A DNA stretch of 64,000 nt from Poseidonibacter ostreae (GCF_009208055.1 NZ_WFKI01000001.1:62001-126000); one strand, 5' to 3'. Counted from the stretch's first letter, positions 45,196 to 55,736 are shown. The notes: generated from the letters alone by a model not told the origin. Program-made: numbers and translations.

Positions 45196-46530
45196 TTATT
45201 TAATCATTTGATTAGGTAAATAAAATACAATCCCTGGGAAGAATGTAATTAGGACAACTGTGATCACCATCATAATAAAAAATGGTAATGTTGCTTTTAA
45301 AATTGTTTCAATTTTCTCATCACTTATACTTTGTATTACAAATAGTGAGAATCCAACAGGTGGAGTAATTTGTGCCATTTCAACCATAAATACTAAAAAT
45401 ACTCCAAACCATAAAGGATCAAATCCAGCAAGCACAACTATTGGTAATACAATTGGCAATGTCATTACAACAATTGAAACTGCTTCTAAAATCATTCCTA
45501 AAATAATATACATAATACCAATAAGTAAAATCAACATTAAAGGAGATAAGCCAAGTTCAGTAATAAACTCACTCATAGCTCTTGCAATTCCTAGAAAGCC
45601 AATAACTTGTGAAAGAAAAACAGCACCTGCTATTATAAATCCAATCATAACAGATGTTTTAACTGTATTTAAAATCGCATTTTTAAGAACTTCAATATTA
45701 ATAGCTCTAAAATAAGCAGCTAATATTAATGAACCTAAAACACCTAAAGCAGCAGCTTCAGTTGGTGTTGCAAACCCACCATAAATAGATCCAAGAACGA
45801 CAAAGATTAATGAGAAAATTGGTGCTAAATCTTTTAATGAATGTAATTTATCAGTCCATGTAAAAGTTTCTTCAACATCAGGTAATACACTTGGGTCAAC
45901 TTTTGCTTTATACATAATATAAAATGAGTATAAAGAAGCCATTAAAAGTCCAGGTAGAATACCTGCTACAAAAAGTTTACCAATTGATACATCAGACATT
46001 ACACCATAGATAATCATAATCAATGAAGGTGGAATTAAAAAGCCTAAAGTTCCAGAACCAGCTAGTGATCCCATAGCTAACTCTTTAGAATAACCTCTTT
46101 TTTTAAGCTCATCTAATGTAATTTTACCAACAGTTGCAGTTGTTGCTGCACTTGAGCCAGATACTGCTGCAAAGAGTGAACAAGCAGCAACATTTACATG
46201 TAATAGTCCACCTGGAATATATGCTAACCAAGGTTTTAAACCATTAAGTAACTTTGTTGAAATAGATGATTTATATAAAATCTCACCCATTAAAATAAAC
46301 ATAGGTAAAGCAGCAAGTGACCATGAGTTCATAGCATCATAAAGTGAACCTGCTAATAAATCTCCAATTTTGTCATATACTGAAAGTACTGGTGGTAAAT
46401 TGTGATCAAATAAAAGCATTCCTACAATACCTGTTAAAATTAATGAAACCCCAATCCATATAGAAGAAAGAAGAAACACAAACATAATTGCTATTAATAT
46501 AATTGATAATATTAGTGGATCAGCTATCAT
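45196..46530 (-). CDS. dctM: TRAP transporter large permease
   Basis: 444 aa, about 11-12 hydrophobic helices. Start MIADPLILSIILIAIMF with AAGGA upstream, overlapping dctQ by 11 bp. CSLFAAVSGSSAATTATVGKI and GSLAGSGTLGFLIPPSLIMIIYG are DctM hallmarks for the Na+-coupled transport domain. Forms the channel with DctQ. Confidence 0.94.
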   Translation of the reverse strand: MIADPLILSIILIAIMFVFLLSSIWIGVSLILTGIVGMLLFDHNLPPVLSVYDKIGDLLAGSLYDAMNSWSLAALPMFILMGEILYKSSISTKLLNGLKPWLAYIPGGLLHVNVAACSLFAAVSGSSAATTATVGKITLDELKKRGYSKELAMGSLAGSGTLGFLIPPSLIMIIYGVMSDVSIGKLFVAGILPGLLMASLYSFYIMYKAKVDPSVLPDVEETFTWTDKLHSLKDLAPIFSLIFVVLGSIYGGFATPTEAAALGVLGSLILAAYFRAINIEVLKNAILNTVKTSVMIGFIIAGAVFLSQVIGFLGIARAMSEFITELGLSPLMLILLIGIMYIILGMILEAVSIVVMTLPIVLPIVVLAGFDPLWFGVFLVFMVEMAQITPPVGFSLFVIQSISDEKIETILKATLPFFIMMVITVVLITFFPGIVFYLPNQMIK

Positions 46531-47005
46531 CTGAGAATCCTTTAAAAATAAATGCAACAACAGCTAAGATAAAAATAATAATACCTACAGGCATTACAAG
46601 TTGTGTTAGATAAAGTGGTGTTTCAGAAACACTTTCCGATAACATTTCTAATTCATAAGAATCATATGTAAATAAAATAGTTCTATATAATGCAAAGGCT
46701 AAAACACCTAATGTTATAACCGCTGCAAGAATATCAATCTTTTTATTTGCTTTTTTTGATAACCTTGAAGTAATTATGTTAATTCTGATATGAGCATCTT
46801 GAGAAAAGGCATAGCCTAAGCTTAAGAATATTGAAGCAAGATATAAATATCCACTATACTCATCAGCAATCATTGTAGAAATATTAAAAAACGATCTTAA
46901 AAAGATTTCTGTTAATATTAATAAAACTAATCCTACTAGCGTTGTTCCCGCTAGATAAGCTGAGCCTTTGCTCAGCCTTTCTATAAAGTTTGTTAGGAAG
47001 TTCAT
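46520..47005 (-). CDS. dctQ: TRAP transporter small permease
   Basis: 161 aa, four predicted helices. LILTEIFLRSFFNISTMIADEYSGYLYLASIF includes the DctQ-type E/DE motif in helix 2. Located 5 bp after dctP and overlapping dctM. Membrane scaffold partner of DctM. Confidence 0.92.
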   Translation of the reverse strand: MNFLTNFIERLSKGSAYLAGTTLVGLVLLILTEIFLRSFFNISTMIADEYSGYLYLASIFLSLGYAFSQDAHIRINIITSRLSKKANKKIDILAAVITLGVLAFALYRTILFTYDSYELEMLSESVSETPLYLTQLVMPVGIIIFILAVVAFIFKGFSDDS

Positions 47006-47010
47006 CTTAA

Positions 47011-47967
47011 TTACTTTCTATATTCTTTGAAGATACCTTGGATTTGTGAATTTGCACCATCAAGATATTTAGTCAAAAGATCATTTGCAATCACATCTAA
47101 CTCTTTTTTAAGTTGTGGTGATGCTTCTTTAATTTTGATACCATTTTTATTTAATTCTTCTAATGCAGTTTTTTCTTCAACTTTTACAGCTTCCCACTGA
47201 GATTTTTCAATTTCAGATGCAGCTTTTGTAAGAGCTTCTTTTTGAGATTTATCTAAAGAGTTCCAATAATCTAAGTTAATTGTAACTGCTTGTAAAGGAT
47301 AAGCATAATTTATTTTTGTATAGTTATCTAGTACTTCCCAAAACTTACCATCTTTTCCTGATGATGATGAAGTTACAACTGAGTCAACCATTCCAGTTCT
47401 AAGTGAAGAGTAAACTTCTCCCCAAGGTAAAGCAACAGCACTTCCTCCTGACATATTAATAAATGAAGCAGAGTTTTTATCATAAGTTCTAGTTTTTACA
47501 CCTTTAAAATCAGAAATTGAAGTAATATCTTTTTTAGAATAAAAACCTGACGCTGGCCAAGTAACAGAATAAAGTAGCTTTTGATTCCATTTTTTTGCTG
47601 TTTTTTCATAAGCAGGTTTAGCTAATTGATATAATTTATATGCATCTTCATAAGAGTTTGCAATAAAAGGTAAAGCAGAGATACCAAATACTTTTCCTCC
47701 CCCTGAAGTGAATGGAATAAACATATCAGTCATTGCAACTGTTCCGTCTTTAACAGCTTTTAAAGGATTCCCTTTAATAAGTGCTGAGCCTGGATGAACT
47801 GTAATCTTTACTGTTCCTTTTGAATAATCTTTAACTAATGAAGAAAACTCAACTGCACCCTTTGTATGGAAGTTATTTGCACCATATTTTGCATTTAAAT
47901 CCATCTTCACATTTCCTGCAAATAATGAACCTGCAATTGCTGTAAGTAGTAAACTCTTTCTTAACAT
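47011..47967 (-). CDS. dctP: TRAP transporter substrate-binding protein
   Basis: 318 aa from MLRKSLLLTAIAGSLFAG (signal peptide, AAGGAGA before). The DctP fold has Arg in FKGVKTRTYDKNS, normally contacting the substrate carboxylate, and GGSAVALPWGEVYSSLRTGMVD. Known subfamilies of this type bind pyroglutamate in Bordetella, and pxpABC follows here. So 5-oxoproline is the likely ligand, by context. Confidence 0.9.
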   Translation of the reverse strand: MLRKSLLLTAIAGSLFAGNVKMDLNAKYGANNFHTKGAVEFSSLVKDYSKGTVKITVHPGSALIKGNPLKAVKDGTVAMTDMFIPFTSGGGKVFGISALPFIANSYEDAYKLYQLAKPAYEKTAKKWNQKLLYSVTWPASGFYSKKDITSISDFKGVKTRTYDKNSASFINMSGGSAVALPWGEVYSSLRTGMVDSVVTSSSSGKDGKFWEVLDNYTKINYAYPLQAVTINLDYWNSLDKSQKEALTKAASEIEKSQWEAVKVEEKTALEELNKNGIKIKEASPQLKKELDVIANDLLTKYLDGANSQIQGIFKEYRK

Positions 47968-48043
47968 ATCTATCTCCTTAATTTTGATAAGGAAGTATAA
48001 GTTTTTCAAGTGAGTTAAAAGTGAGTTTATAAAAACTTATGAA

Positions 48044-48724
48044 TTAAGATTTTATTTTGTAACCAAGTTGTGGGATATTAACAATTAAATTAATAGGTAA
48101 CCTTTGTCTTAACTCTTTAATAAAAGTTTTTAAAGCACTCATACTCATAGATTTATCTCTCCATAAATACTCTTCAATCTGCTCGTATGTTACTATTGAA
48201 TTCTTATTTTTACATAATAAAAGCAAAAATTCTTTTTCTCTTTTTCTTAGACTTATTATTTCATCTTTATAATATAATTCATACTCTTTTACATTAAAAT
48301 AAACATCATTATCAAACTGTATTTTTTCATCAAATTTATTTGCAAAAGATTTTATAATTCCATTTAATAAGCTATCTGAAGTAATAGGTTTTAGAATATA
48401 ATGATTTATATTTAGATTAATTAACTGTAATAAATACTCTTCACTTGAATAGGCTGTTAACATTATTATAATAGTTGATAAATCTTTTTTTCTAATATTT
48501 TGAACCATTTCAATACCATTTTTCTTTGGCATTTGAATATCTGATATTATAATATCAGGTTTATATTCTTCATATAAATCATAGCCATCTTCACCATTTG
48601 AAGCTTCTAAAACATCATCAAAGTAGTATTTTAAAGTACTTACAACTCTTTTTCTAATACCATCTTCATCTTCAACACAAAGTATTCTATAATTTCTAAA
48701 CTGTTCTAATATTTTTTCATCCAT
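48044..48724 (-). CDS. OmpR-type response regulator
   Basis: 226 aa from MDEKILEQ (GGAG eight bases upstream). Receiver domain with VEDEDG, phospho-Asp in IIISDIQMPKKNG, Thr in MLTAYS and Lys in LKPIT. A C-terminal winged helix (SLRKREKEFLLLLCKNKN ... LGYKIKS) binds DNA. It follows the sensor kinase and precedes dctP by 76 bp, so it likely activates the TRAP-pxp genes. Confidence 0.92.
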   Translation of the reverse strand: MDEKILEQFRNYRILCVEDEDGIRKRVVSTLKYYFDDVLEASNGEDGYDLYEEYKPDIIISDIQMPKKNGIEMVQNIRKKDLSTIIIMLTAYSSEEYLLQLINLNINHYILKPITSDSLLNGIIKSFANKFDEKIQFDNDVYFNVKEYELYYKDEIISLRKREKEFLLLLCKNKNSIVTYEQIEEYLWRDKSMSMSALKTFIKELRQRLPINLIVNIPQLGYKIKS

Positions 48725-48726
48725 AA

Positions 48727-50247
48727 TTAGCACTCCAAGATAATAGTAAATAAAGCCCCTTGCTTTGTATTCTCAAAGTGAAGTTCTCCATTCATATTTT
48801 TTTCAATAATCATTTTAGACATATATAAACCTAAACCTGTACCTTTTAATCCCTCTTTTGTTGTAAAATATGGATCAAAGATACTGCTAATATATGCTTC
48901 TTTAATTCCACCTGCATTATCTTCAACTGTTATTATCACTTTTGTATCTTTTGAATCTAAAGTGATTTTTATTAAAGGATGTTTTATTTCCCTTTGTTTT
49001 AAAGCATCTTTAGCATTTGAAATAAGATTTAACATCACTTGTGCAAATTCTCTTTTATAACCTTTTATTAAACTATTATTTTTTACATCTTTTGTAAGTT
49101 TTATATTAAAGTTTTTAATAGAAGCATCAACTAAAGTTATTGCTTCATTACAAGCATCTTCAATATAAAACTCTACTTTTTGCTTATCAGGTTTAAAAAA
49201 GTTTCTAAAATCATCAATAGTATTAGACATAAAAGAGATTAATTTGTTTGAATCACTAACTGATGATTCTATCATTCTTGAATCAACTTTATTAAATTTA
49301 TTTGCAGTTTCAAGTTCCATAAGAATTCCAGAAACTTCACTCAAAGGTTGTCTCCATTGATGTGCAATCATTGAAAGCATAGTCCCCATTCTTGCAAGTC
49401 TTGATTGATGGAACATTGCTCTGTCTTTTTTCTTAACATCTATTATTGCTTTTTTTACTTTTAACTCTAAGTTTTTATTTAAATCTTCAAGTAGAAACTC
49501 TTTTTTTTGTACACTATCTTGATATTTTTTAAAAGCTTGGGTAATTTCTCTTGATATTAAAAAAGAGATAATCCCAATAATTAAAATAATTAAAAACGAA
49601 AAAACAAGAACCAATCGAATATACTTATTAATTCTATCTTCTAAAAGCTTTTTATCTTCAAAAATAGTTTTTTGTATATCATCAATATAAAGTCCAGTTC
49701 CTATTACCCAATTGTATTTTTCATATAATCTAAAAAAACCTAGTTTTTTTGAAGCATGTAACTCTTTTGGCTTTTGCCAATAGTATTCAATAAACTTTCC
49801 ATTTGGACTTTTTATAGTTTCATCTATAAACTGTTTTGTAATAAGAGTACCCATTGCATCTTTTAAGCTAATATCCAAAGCACCAATATTATTTTCTCTA
49901 AAAGGATGTGCTTTTAGATAATAGTTTGTATCATGAACCCAAATATAACCATGTTTACCATATCTTATAGTTTCAATATATTTTAAAATCTCTTTTTTTA
50001 ATTCACTTTCTTTAAGTGTTTTATTTCTAGAAACATGATGCTCTATATAGTTAATTATATAAGTGATTTCTTTTTTTAAAATCTCTTTTTGTTTATTAAT
50101 ATATTCCGTTTCTACTCTAACACTTTCTTCTTCAAAATAGTCATTTTGATTTTTTACAAAAAAATAAAGTGTAAAAAAGGCTATTAAAATAACGGTAATT
50201 ATTGGTGTTAAAATTATAAGTTTTGGTAAGTTTTTTTCACTAAACAA
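48727..50247 (-). CDS. Membrane sensor histidine kinase with Cache domain
   Basis: 506 aa, TTG start behind TAGGAG. Two membrane spans (residues 9-31 and about 213-235) frame a periplasmic single Cache domain (YGKHGYIWVHDTNYYLKAHPFR, WVIGTGLYIDDI). H-box MIAHQWRQPLSE, N-box NLISNAKDAL, G-boxes VEDNAGGI and GTGLGLYMSKMI. Cache domains bind small carboxylates; here a TRAP substrate such as 5-oxoproline is plausible. Confidence 0.92.
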   Translation of the reverse strand: MFSEKNLPKLIILTPIITVILIAFFTLYFFVKNQNDYFEEESVRVETEYINKQKEILKKEITYIINYIEHHVSRNKTLKESELKKEILKYIETIRYGKHGYIWVHDTNYYLKAHPFRENNIGALDISLKDAMGTLITKQFIDETIKSPNGKFIEYYWQKPKELHASKKLGFFRLYEKYNWVIGTGLYIDDIQKTIFEDKKLLEDRINKYIRLVLVFSFLIILIIGIISFLISREITQAFKKYQDSVQKKEFLLEDLNKNLELKVKKAIIDVKKKDRAMFHQSRLARMGTMLSMIAHQWRQPLSEVSGILMELETANKFNKVDSRMIESSVSDSNKLISFMSNTIDDFRNFFKPDKQKVEFYIEDACNEAITLVDASIKNFNIKLTKDVKNNSLIKGYKREFAQVMLNLISNAKDALKQREIKHPLIKITLDSKDTKVIITVEDNAGGIKEAYISSIFDPYFTTKEGLKGTGLGLYMSKMIIEKNMNGELHFENTKQGALFTIILEC

Positions 50248-50351
50248 GTTAACTCCTACGATATATAATTTATAATACTAAATTATAGTGAGATAAAAGT
50301 GAGTTTTATATTTTTAATATAATTAAGTCTATAATACGCCAAAGGAAAATA

Positions 50352-50975
50352 ATGAATAAAAATGAAATAATTTATAATAAAAATATAATAAAAGATTTTA
50401 ATGATGCAAAAGAAATATTAAAAGATTTAAAAAACAATGTAACTATATTTGGAAGTGCAAGAACAAAAGATGATGATAAGTATGCATTACTTGCAAAAAA
50501 ACTAGCTAAAAGACTTGCAAAAAAAGAGATAAATATTATTACTGGAGGTGGTGGTGGAATTATGAGTGCTGCCAATAAAGGTGCTTTTGAAGCTAAAAAA
50601 GCACAATCAATTGGATTAAATATTCTTCTTCCAAAAGAGCAACATCCAAATCCATATACAACACAAAGTTTAACTTTTAACTATTTTTTCTCAAGAAAGT
50701 ATATGCTAGTTAAGTACTCTCAATCAATTGTAATTTTTCCTGGTGGTTTTGGAACACTTGATGAATTATTTGAGATAATAACTCTTCTACAAACAAAAAA
50801 GTTAAATAATATAAAAATATTTTTAATAGGAAGTGATTATTGGAAACCTTTGCTTAAATTTTTTAAGAAATCTTTATGTGAAAATAGAATGATTGATAAA
50901 GAAGATTTAGATATTTTTACCTTAAGTGATGATATTAAGTTTGTTGAAAAAAGTATACTAAAACTAATTAAATAG
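50352..50975 (+). CDS. LOG-family (lysine decarboxylase-like) protein
   Basis: 207 aa. VTIFGSART, ITGGGGGIMSAANKGA and PGGFGTLDELFE, the last being the PGGxGTxxE signature of nucleotide 5'-monophosphate phosphoribohydrolases. Likely cleaves AMP-type nucleotides to base and ribose-5-phosphate. Good AAAGGA site. The 3' end overlaps the convergent neighbour by 12 bp. Confidence 0.88.
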   Translation: MNKNEIIYNKNIIKDFNDAKEILKDLKNNVTIFGSARTKDDDKYALLAKKLAKRLAKKEINIITGGGGGIMSAANKGAFEAKKAQSIGLNILLPKEQHPNPYTTQSLTFNYFFSRKYMLVKYSQSIVIFPGGFGTLDELFEIITLLQTKKLNNIKIFLIGSDYWKPLLKFFKKSLCENRMIDKEDLDIFTLSDDIKFVEKSILKLIK

Positions 50976-51509
50976 TTTAGTATCTTTTCCATCAAAGCTT
51001 ATTTGGTTTTTCTTTCTCATATAAGCTAGATGGTCTTCTTTTGTAGAATTATCATAAAAGTTTGTTAACTCTTCTCTTTGTGAGTTAAAATCATATAAAG
51101 GAACTCCCATTCCACATGAGTTGTTTATTGATTTAATTTTAACTTCAAAGACTTGTCTCGAAGCTCTTTTAACACTAAAATGACTAATATACTCTTCCCA
51201 GTTTTCATCTTTTTCTTGAATACATGTAGCTTCACAGTATAATCTTAAAATATTTGCATCACCTTCAAAAGCACAAAACATAATAGTCATTCGATTATCT
51301 TCAAGTAAATGTGCAGCTGTTTCATTACCACTTCCAAAGTAATTTAGCCATAAAATAGTATTTTCATCTATGATTTTAAATGTATCATCTAAACCTTTTG
51401 GCGAGATATTTATTTTTCCGTTCTTTGGAGCAGTTGATACAAAAAACATTTTTTGATTTTCTATAAATTCAATGTCTTTACTACTTAGTTTTTCTGTAAA
51501 TTTAGCCAT
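50964..51509 (-). CDS. Pyridoxamine 5'-phosphate oxidase-like FMN protein
   Basis: 181 aa, split-barrel flavin fold. MFFVSTAPKNGKINISPKGLDDTF and ENTILWLNYFGSGNETAAHLLED are typical of the PNPOx-like group, distinct from PdxH. Substrate unknown. AAGGAGAAG before the ATG. Confidence 0.82.
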   Translation of the reverse strand: MAKFTEKLSSKDIEFIENQKMFFVSTAPKNGKINISPKGLDDTFKIIDENTILWLNYFGSGNETAAHLLEDNRMTIMFCAFEGDANILRLYCEATCIQEKDENWEEYISHFSVKRASRQVFEVKIKSINNSCGMGVPLYDFNSQREELTNFYDNSTKEDHLAYMRKKNQISFDGKDTKLFN

Positions 51510-51518
51510 TTCTTCTCC

Positions 51519-51953
51519 TTAATTTTGGTACATATGGTATTTTTGATTCTCTTTTGCTTGTCTTTGTTGAACTATTTTATAAGTATCAAGTGCTTTTCTT
51601 TTTTCAAGCTGATTAACTTCTGATGTTTTATACTCTTTAATTATTAAATTTAGAACTAAGATATAAACTATTGTATTTAGTTTTAAAGAGTCTTCATTTC
51701 TCATCAATTTATCTAAATCAATTGCATATATAGCTTCTTGAAAAGTATAAAACAATCTTTGTTTATTATCTTCAAGTCTATAGCTATAACCTAAAATAGT
51801 AAAAAAGTTTTCTTCATAATCCTTTTTAAAACCCTGCTCTTCTAAATACATAGAATAATTTAATATTTTATCCTCACAAGTTTTTACAATATCTTCAGCT
51901 TCCATCACTTTGTTTTTAAAACTATATAAATAATCAGAAATCTCATTAATCAT
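51519..51953 (-). CDS. Hypothetical cytoplasmic helical protein
   Basis: 144 aa from MINEISDYL; AAAAGGATAA upstream, though spacing is long, and a GTG seven codons earlier is possible. Mostly helical and charged, C-terminus QRQAKENQKYHMYQN. No family recognised. It ends 9 bp before the PNPOx-like gene and is divergent from the DUF4197 gene. Confidence 0.65.
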   Translation of the reverse strand: MINEISDYLYSFKNKVMEAEDIVKTCEDKILNYSMYLEEQGFKKDYEENFFTILGYSYRLEDNKQRLFYTFQEAIYAIDLDKLMRNEDSLKLNTIVYILVLNLIIKEYKTSEVNQLEKRKALDTYKIVQQRQAKENQKYHMYQN

Positions 51954-52028
51954 TTTTAATATTATCCTTTTCACAATTGTTTCATTATATAATGTTAAAA
52001 TAAAACAAAAATATAAATAGGACTAATT

Positions 52029-52847
52029 ATGAAAAAAAGTACAATAGTTGCATCTTTAATATTAACTTCAAGTTTAACATACGCATTTGATTTAGGAAGT
52101 ATTGCTAAAGGTGTTTTAGAAAATGTTGCAAATACAAGTGAAAAAACAAATACTACAACAACTGCTAATACAAATAGTAACCTTAGTGACTCAACTGTAA
52201 GTAGTGGTTTAAAAGAGGCTTTAAAAGTTGGAGTTAATTATGCAGTAAAAGAGTTAGGTTCAAATAATGGATATTTAAATAATTCTTTAGTAAAAATTCC
52301 ATTACCAGATAACTTAGCAAAAGTTGAAACACTTTTAAGAAGTGCTGGCGGAAATGAAATGGCTGATAACTTAATAAACTCTATGAATAAAGCAGCAACA
52401 ACAGCAGCTCCTAAAACAACAGAGATATTTGTAAATGCAATTGAAAAAATGTCATTACAAGATGCTCAAAATATTTTAGCTGGAGATAAAAATGCAGCAA
52501 CAAACTATTTTAAAACAAATACTACAGATTCTTTAAAAAAGATGATTGCACCAATTATTCAAAATACAATGAAAGAAAATCAAGTTACTACTTATTATGA
52601 TATGGCAAATAATTTTTATAAAACAAATGCAAAAAGTGTAGTTGAAAGTAGTGAAATAATGGGTTTAGCAAAGAGTTTCGGAGTTGATTCATATTTACCA
52701 GGTAGTTCTGATCAATCTTTAGATGATTATGTTACAGAAAAAGCTATTGGTGGATTATTTACTATGATTGCACAAAAAGAAGCTGAGATTAGATCTAATC
52801 CAGTTGCACAAACAACTTCACTTTTAAAACAAGTATTTGGAAATTAA
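52029..52847 (+). CDS. Secreted DUF4197 protein
   Basis: 272 aa with signal peptide ending SSLTYAF. The mature part contains GLKEALKVGVNYAVKELG, IPLPDNLAKVETLLRSAG and NAIEKMSLQDAQNILAGDKNAATNYF, which define DUF4197. Periplasmic, all-helical; function unknown. An Asn/Thr-rich linker lies at residues 36-55. Confidence 0.88.
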   Translation: MKKSTIVASLILTSSLTYAFDLGSIAKGVLENVANTSEKTNTTTTANTNSNLSDSTVSSGLKEALKVGVNYAVKELGSNNGYLNNSLVKIPLPDNLAKVETLLRSAGGNEMADNLINSMNKAATTAAPKTTEIFVNAIEKMSLQDAQNILAGDKNAATNYFKTNTTDSLKKMIAPIIQNTMKENQVTTYYDMANNFYKTNAKSVVESSEIMGLAKSFGVDSYLPGSSDQSLDDYVTEKAIGGLFTMIAQKEAEIRSNPVAQTTSLLKQVFGN

Positions 52848-52864
52848 TTCCAAATACTTAACAA
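52831..52864 (+). terminator. Terminator at DUF4197 stop
   Basis: AAGTATTTGGAA-ATTAA-TTCCAAATACTT, a 12-bp perfect stem embracing the stop codon between convergent genes. No long T run follows. Confidence 0.5.
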
Positions 52865-52882
52865 ATATGATATATACTATTT

Positions 52883-55174
52883 TTAAATATTAATACTATC
52901 TTTTCCATCAAACTCTTTTTCATTTGCACTTGATACAATTGAAGTTGCAATTGATGATGTTTTTATCGCAATATCTCTTGTTTCACTTGCTACAGTTGCA
53001 TTTTTTTGTGTTTGTTGGTCTAAAGAAGTTATTGCATCATTTATTTGTACAATTCCTAATTGCTGTTCTTTTGATGAGTTTGATACATCATCAATAAGGT
53101 CAATAGTTTTACCTATATTTTCATTTAGATTTATATATCCTTTAATCATTTTATCAGAAATCACTTTCCCTTCTTGCGTTTTTAAATTTGCATTTTCAAC
53201 TAACTCTTTTATCTCTTTAGCAGCTTCAGCTGACCTACTTGCAAGATTTCTTACTTCTTGCGCAACAACTGCAAAACCTTTTCCAGCCTCACCTGCAGTT
53301 GCAGCTTCTACAGCTGCATTTAATGAAAGAATATTTGTTTGAAATGCTATTTGATCAATAACTGTGATTGCATCATTTATTGAGCTTACTTGCTTATTTA
53401 TTTCATCCATTGCATTTGTAGTTTTGTTAGATAACTCTTCTCCTTGAGAAACAGAAGAAGTAACTTCAGTTGCATAATTAGACATTAAGAGAATCTTTTC
53501 TGTTGTTGCACTTACATTACCAGTAATTTCTTCAAGCGCTGCTGCTGTTTCTTCTAGAGATGCGGCTGCTGTATTTGAAGATTCATTTAAAACATCTACA
53601 TTTGATAATAATATATTTGAAGAATCATCAATAATTAAACCATTTTTTTTGTTTTCAATAAGCATTTGAGTAATTGCACTTCTTAAACGATTTATGTCAC
53701 TTATAAGTTGATCAAAGACTTCACCTTTTTCGATATTATCAACTTTTAATTCTTCTAAATAATTATAGTTTGAATACTCTTTTAAAGTTTTATTTATTGT
53801 ATTAAAATTCATTCTTGTTACATTAATCATTTCATTAACATCATTTTTCAAACTTTCTAAACTGTCATTTGATGTCGTTTCCATTATTTCTTGAGAGTAA
53901 CATCCTTTTTTAACCATTGTTAATACATCTTTTGCATTTAATAATAGCTTTTCATCTGTAAGAATTGTTTCTTTTACTTTTTGTATATTTTTATTAATAA
54001 CTGTACTCATAAGACCAATTTCATCTTTTGTAACTATTTTTAATAAAGGTACATCTGTTTTTTCTTTATTTAAATATTCAAAGAAACCTAATAGTCCATT
54101 TTGTAAATTTAAAAGCGGTTTTATTAAACTTTTATTGATTATAAAAATTGCTATTAATGTTATTATAATAAAAACAACTAATGATAATACAATTGTAATA
54201 TTACGAATATTATTAGGTACTGATAAAACTTCAGATTCATCAATTTCAGATATTATTGCCCATTTTATTGAATCCCCAATATTAATATAAGAGTAAGAAG
54301 AAAGAACAGGATTACCATTATAATCAATAACAATTTCAGTATTAGTCTTACCTTTTAATGCATTTATAGATGCCTTTGTCTCGACTTTTCCTAATGATGG
54401 ATTAGCAAATGATGCTTTTAATGAATGATTTTTTTTATCTAAATAACTATCACTTCTCATTAACTTATCTTGACCCACTAGATAATCTTCTTGGCTTAAA
54501 CCATAACCTTTTCTAAATTGCATTATTTTATTTATTGACTCATCCGATATTTGAAATACTAATACAGATTTTATTTCATCATTAATATAAATTGGTGTAC
54601 CAACAAACATTGCAGGAGCACCTTTACTTGGAGCGTAAGGTTTCATATCAACAAAAGATACTTTTTTACTCTTTTTTACTTTTTCCCAAACTTCTGCTAA
54701 GCCACTATCTTTTAATTTTCCATACAAAAGATTCTCACCATAATCTGATTCTTTAGCAGCTGAATACATAACCTGCCCATAATCAATATCAATAATAAAA
54801 ATATCATAATATCCATAGCTTTTCAAATATGATTGAAAAAACTTTTCATATATATTTGTTTTAGATTTAGTTAATATATTATCAATAGGAAAGTTGTCTT
54901 TTGCTTTTACTTCTAATTCATTCGAAACGTAAAGCAAATCACTAACAAAAAGTTTTATATCTTTACTCTGTGATAAAACTTCTATATCAGATTCTCTTTC
55001 TGAGAAAAATCTATTTAATTGTTCACTTTTTGATTCTCTAACACCTGTTAGATTGTGAAAGTTTTCAGATAAAGATGTTACTGTAACTTTATATATTGAA
55101 AATGTTGATAAGGTTATTGCTAAGCAAGCCATTGAAATTAATATCAATAATATTAATTTTAATTTTATAGTCAT
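52883..55174 (-). CDS. Methyl-accepting chemotaxis protein
   Basis: 763 aa. TM1 at residues 4-27, periplasmic sensor to about residue 320 (double-Cache-like: YGYYDIFIIDIDYGQVMYSA, GKVETKASINALKG), TM2 at about 326-348, HAMP-like linker, then a signalling bundle with the tip EAATAGEAGKGFAVVAQEVR. Transmits ligand binding to CheA/CheW. Monocistronic. Ligand unknown. Confidence 0.93.
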   Translation of the reverse strand: MTIKLKLILLILISMACLAITLSTFSIYKVTVTSLSENFHNLTGVRESKSEQLNRFFSERESDIEVLSQSKDIKLFVSDLLYVSNELEVKAKDNFPIDNILTKSKTNIYEKFFQSYLKSYGYYDIFIIDIDYGQVMYSAAKESDYGENLLYGKLKDSGLAEVWEKVKKSKKVSFVDMKPYAPSKGAPAMFVGTPIYINDEIKSVLVFQISDESINKIMQFRKGYGLSQEDYLVGQDKLMRSDSYLDKKNHSLKASFANPSLGKVETKASINALKGKTNTEIVIDYNGNPVLSSYSYINIGDSIKWAIISEIDESEVLSVPNNIRNITIVLSLVVFIIITLIAIFIINKSLIKPLLNLQNGLLGFFEYLNKEKTDVPLLKIVTKDEIGLMSTVINKNIQKVKETILTDEKLLLNAKDVLTMVKKGCYSQEIMETTSNDSLESLKNDVNEMINVTRMNFNTINKTLKEYSNYNYLEELKVDNIEKGEVFDQLISDINRLRSAITQMLIENKKNGLIIDDSSNILLSNVDVLNESSNTAAASLEETAAALEEITGNVSATTEKILLMSNYATEVTSSVSQGEELSNKTTNAMDEINKQVSSINDAITVIDQIAFQTNILSLNAAVEAATAGEAGKGFAVVAQEVRNLASRSAEAAKEIKELVENANLKTQEGKVISDKMIKGYINLNENIGKTIDLIDDVSNSSKEQQLGIVQINDAITSLDQQTQKNATVASETRDIAIKTSSIATSIVSSANEKEFDGKDSINI

Positions 55175-55736
55175 ATTTTTAAACAGTTAAAACCCTCTAA
55201 ATAATTTAATTATTAAATAATATCAAATTCTATTATTTGATTATTTGTCTAAAAATTCACTTTAAAATCGAATATATCTAAATTATTTTAAAATAAAGTT
55301 TAAAAAAAGAGTAATTTTTTAGTTTGACATATCTTCATGCCCAAAGTAATTAAAGAAGTTGTTTTCTTTTACAATACTAATATCTATATCTAAAACATCT
55401 TCTTTATTTTTTTCAAATTTATAGATATATTCTTTATCAAAATTTTTAAGTAAATTTTCATAAAGTTCAGATTTGATATCTAAAATAAATACATCTTTAT
55501 TTAATTCATAAACATAAATAAAATTTAATATAAAATGATTATCTATTTTAAATGTGTAAAAATCAAAGTTTTTATACTCTTTTTTTTCTAAAAGATCCAT
55601 TGATTTAAAACCTAATCTATCTTTTAAAAATTCAATATATAAAGAGCTTGGTAAAGCTCTCCATTGAACATCACTATGAGAATGGATATATTCAATTGGA
55701 GAGGTAACTAAAATTCATACACATTTTTGCTTATCC

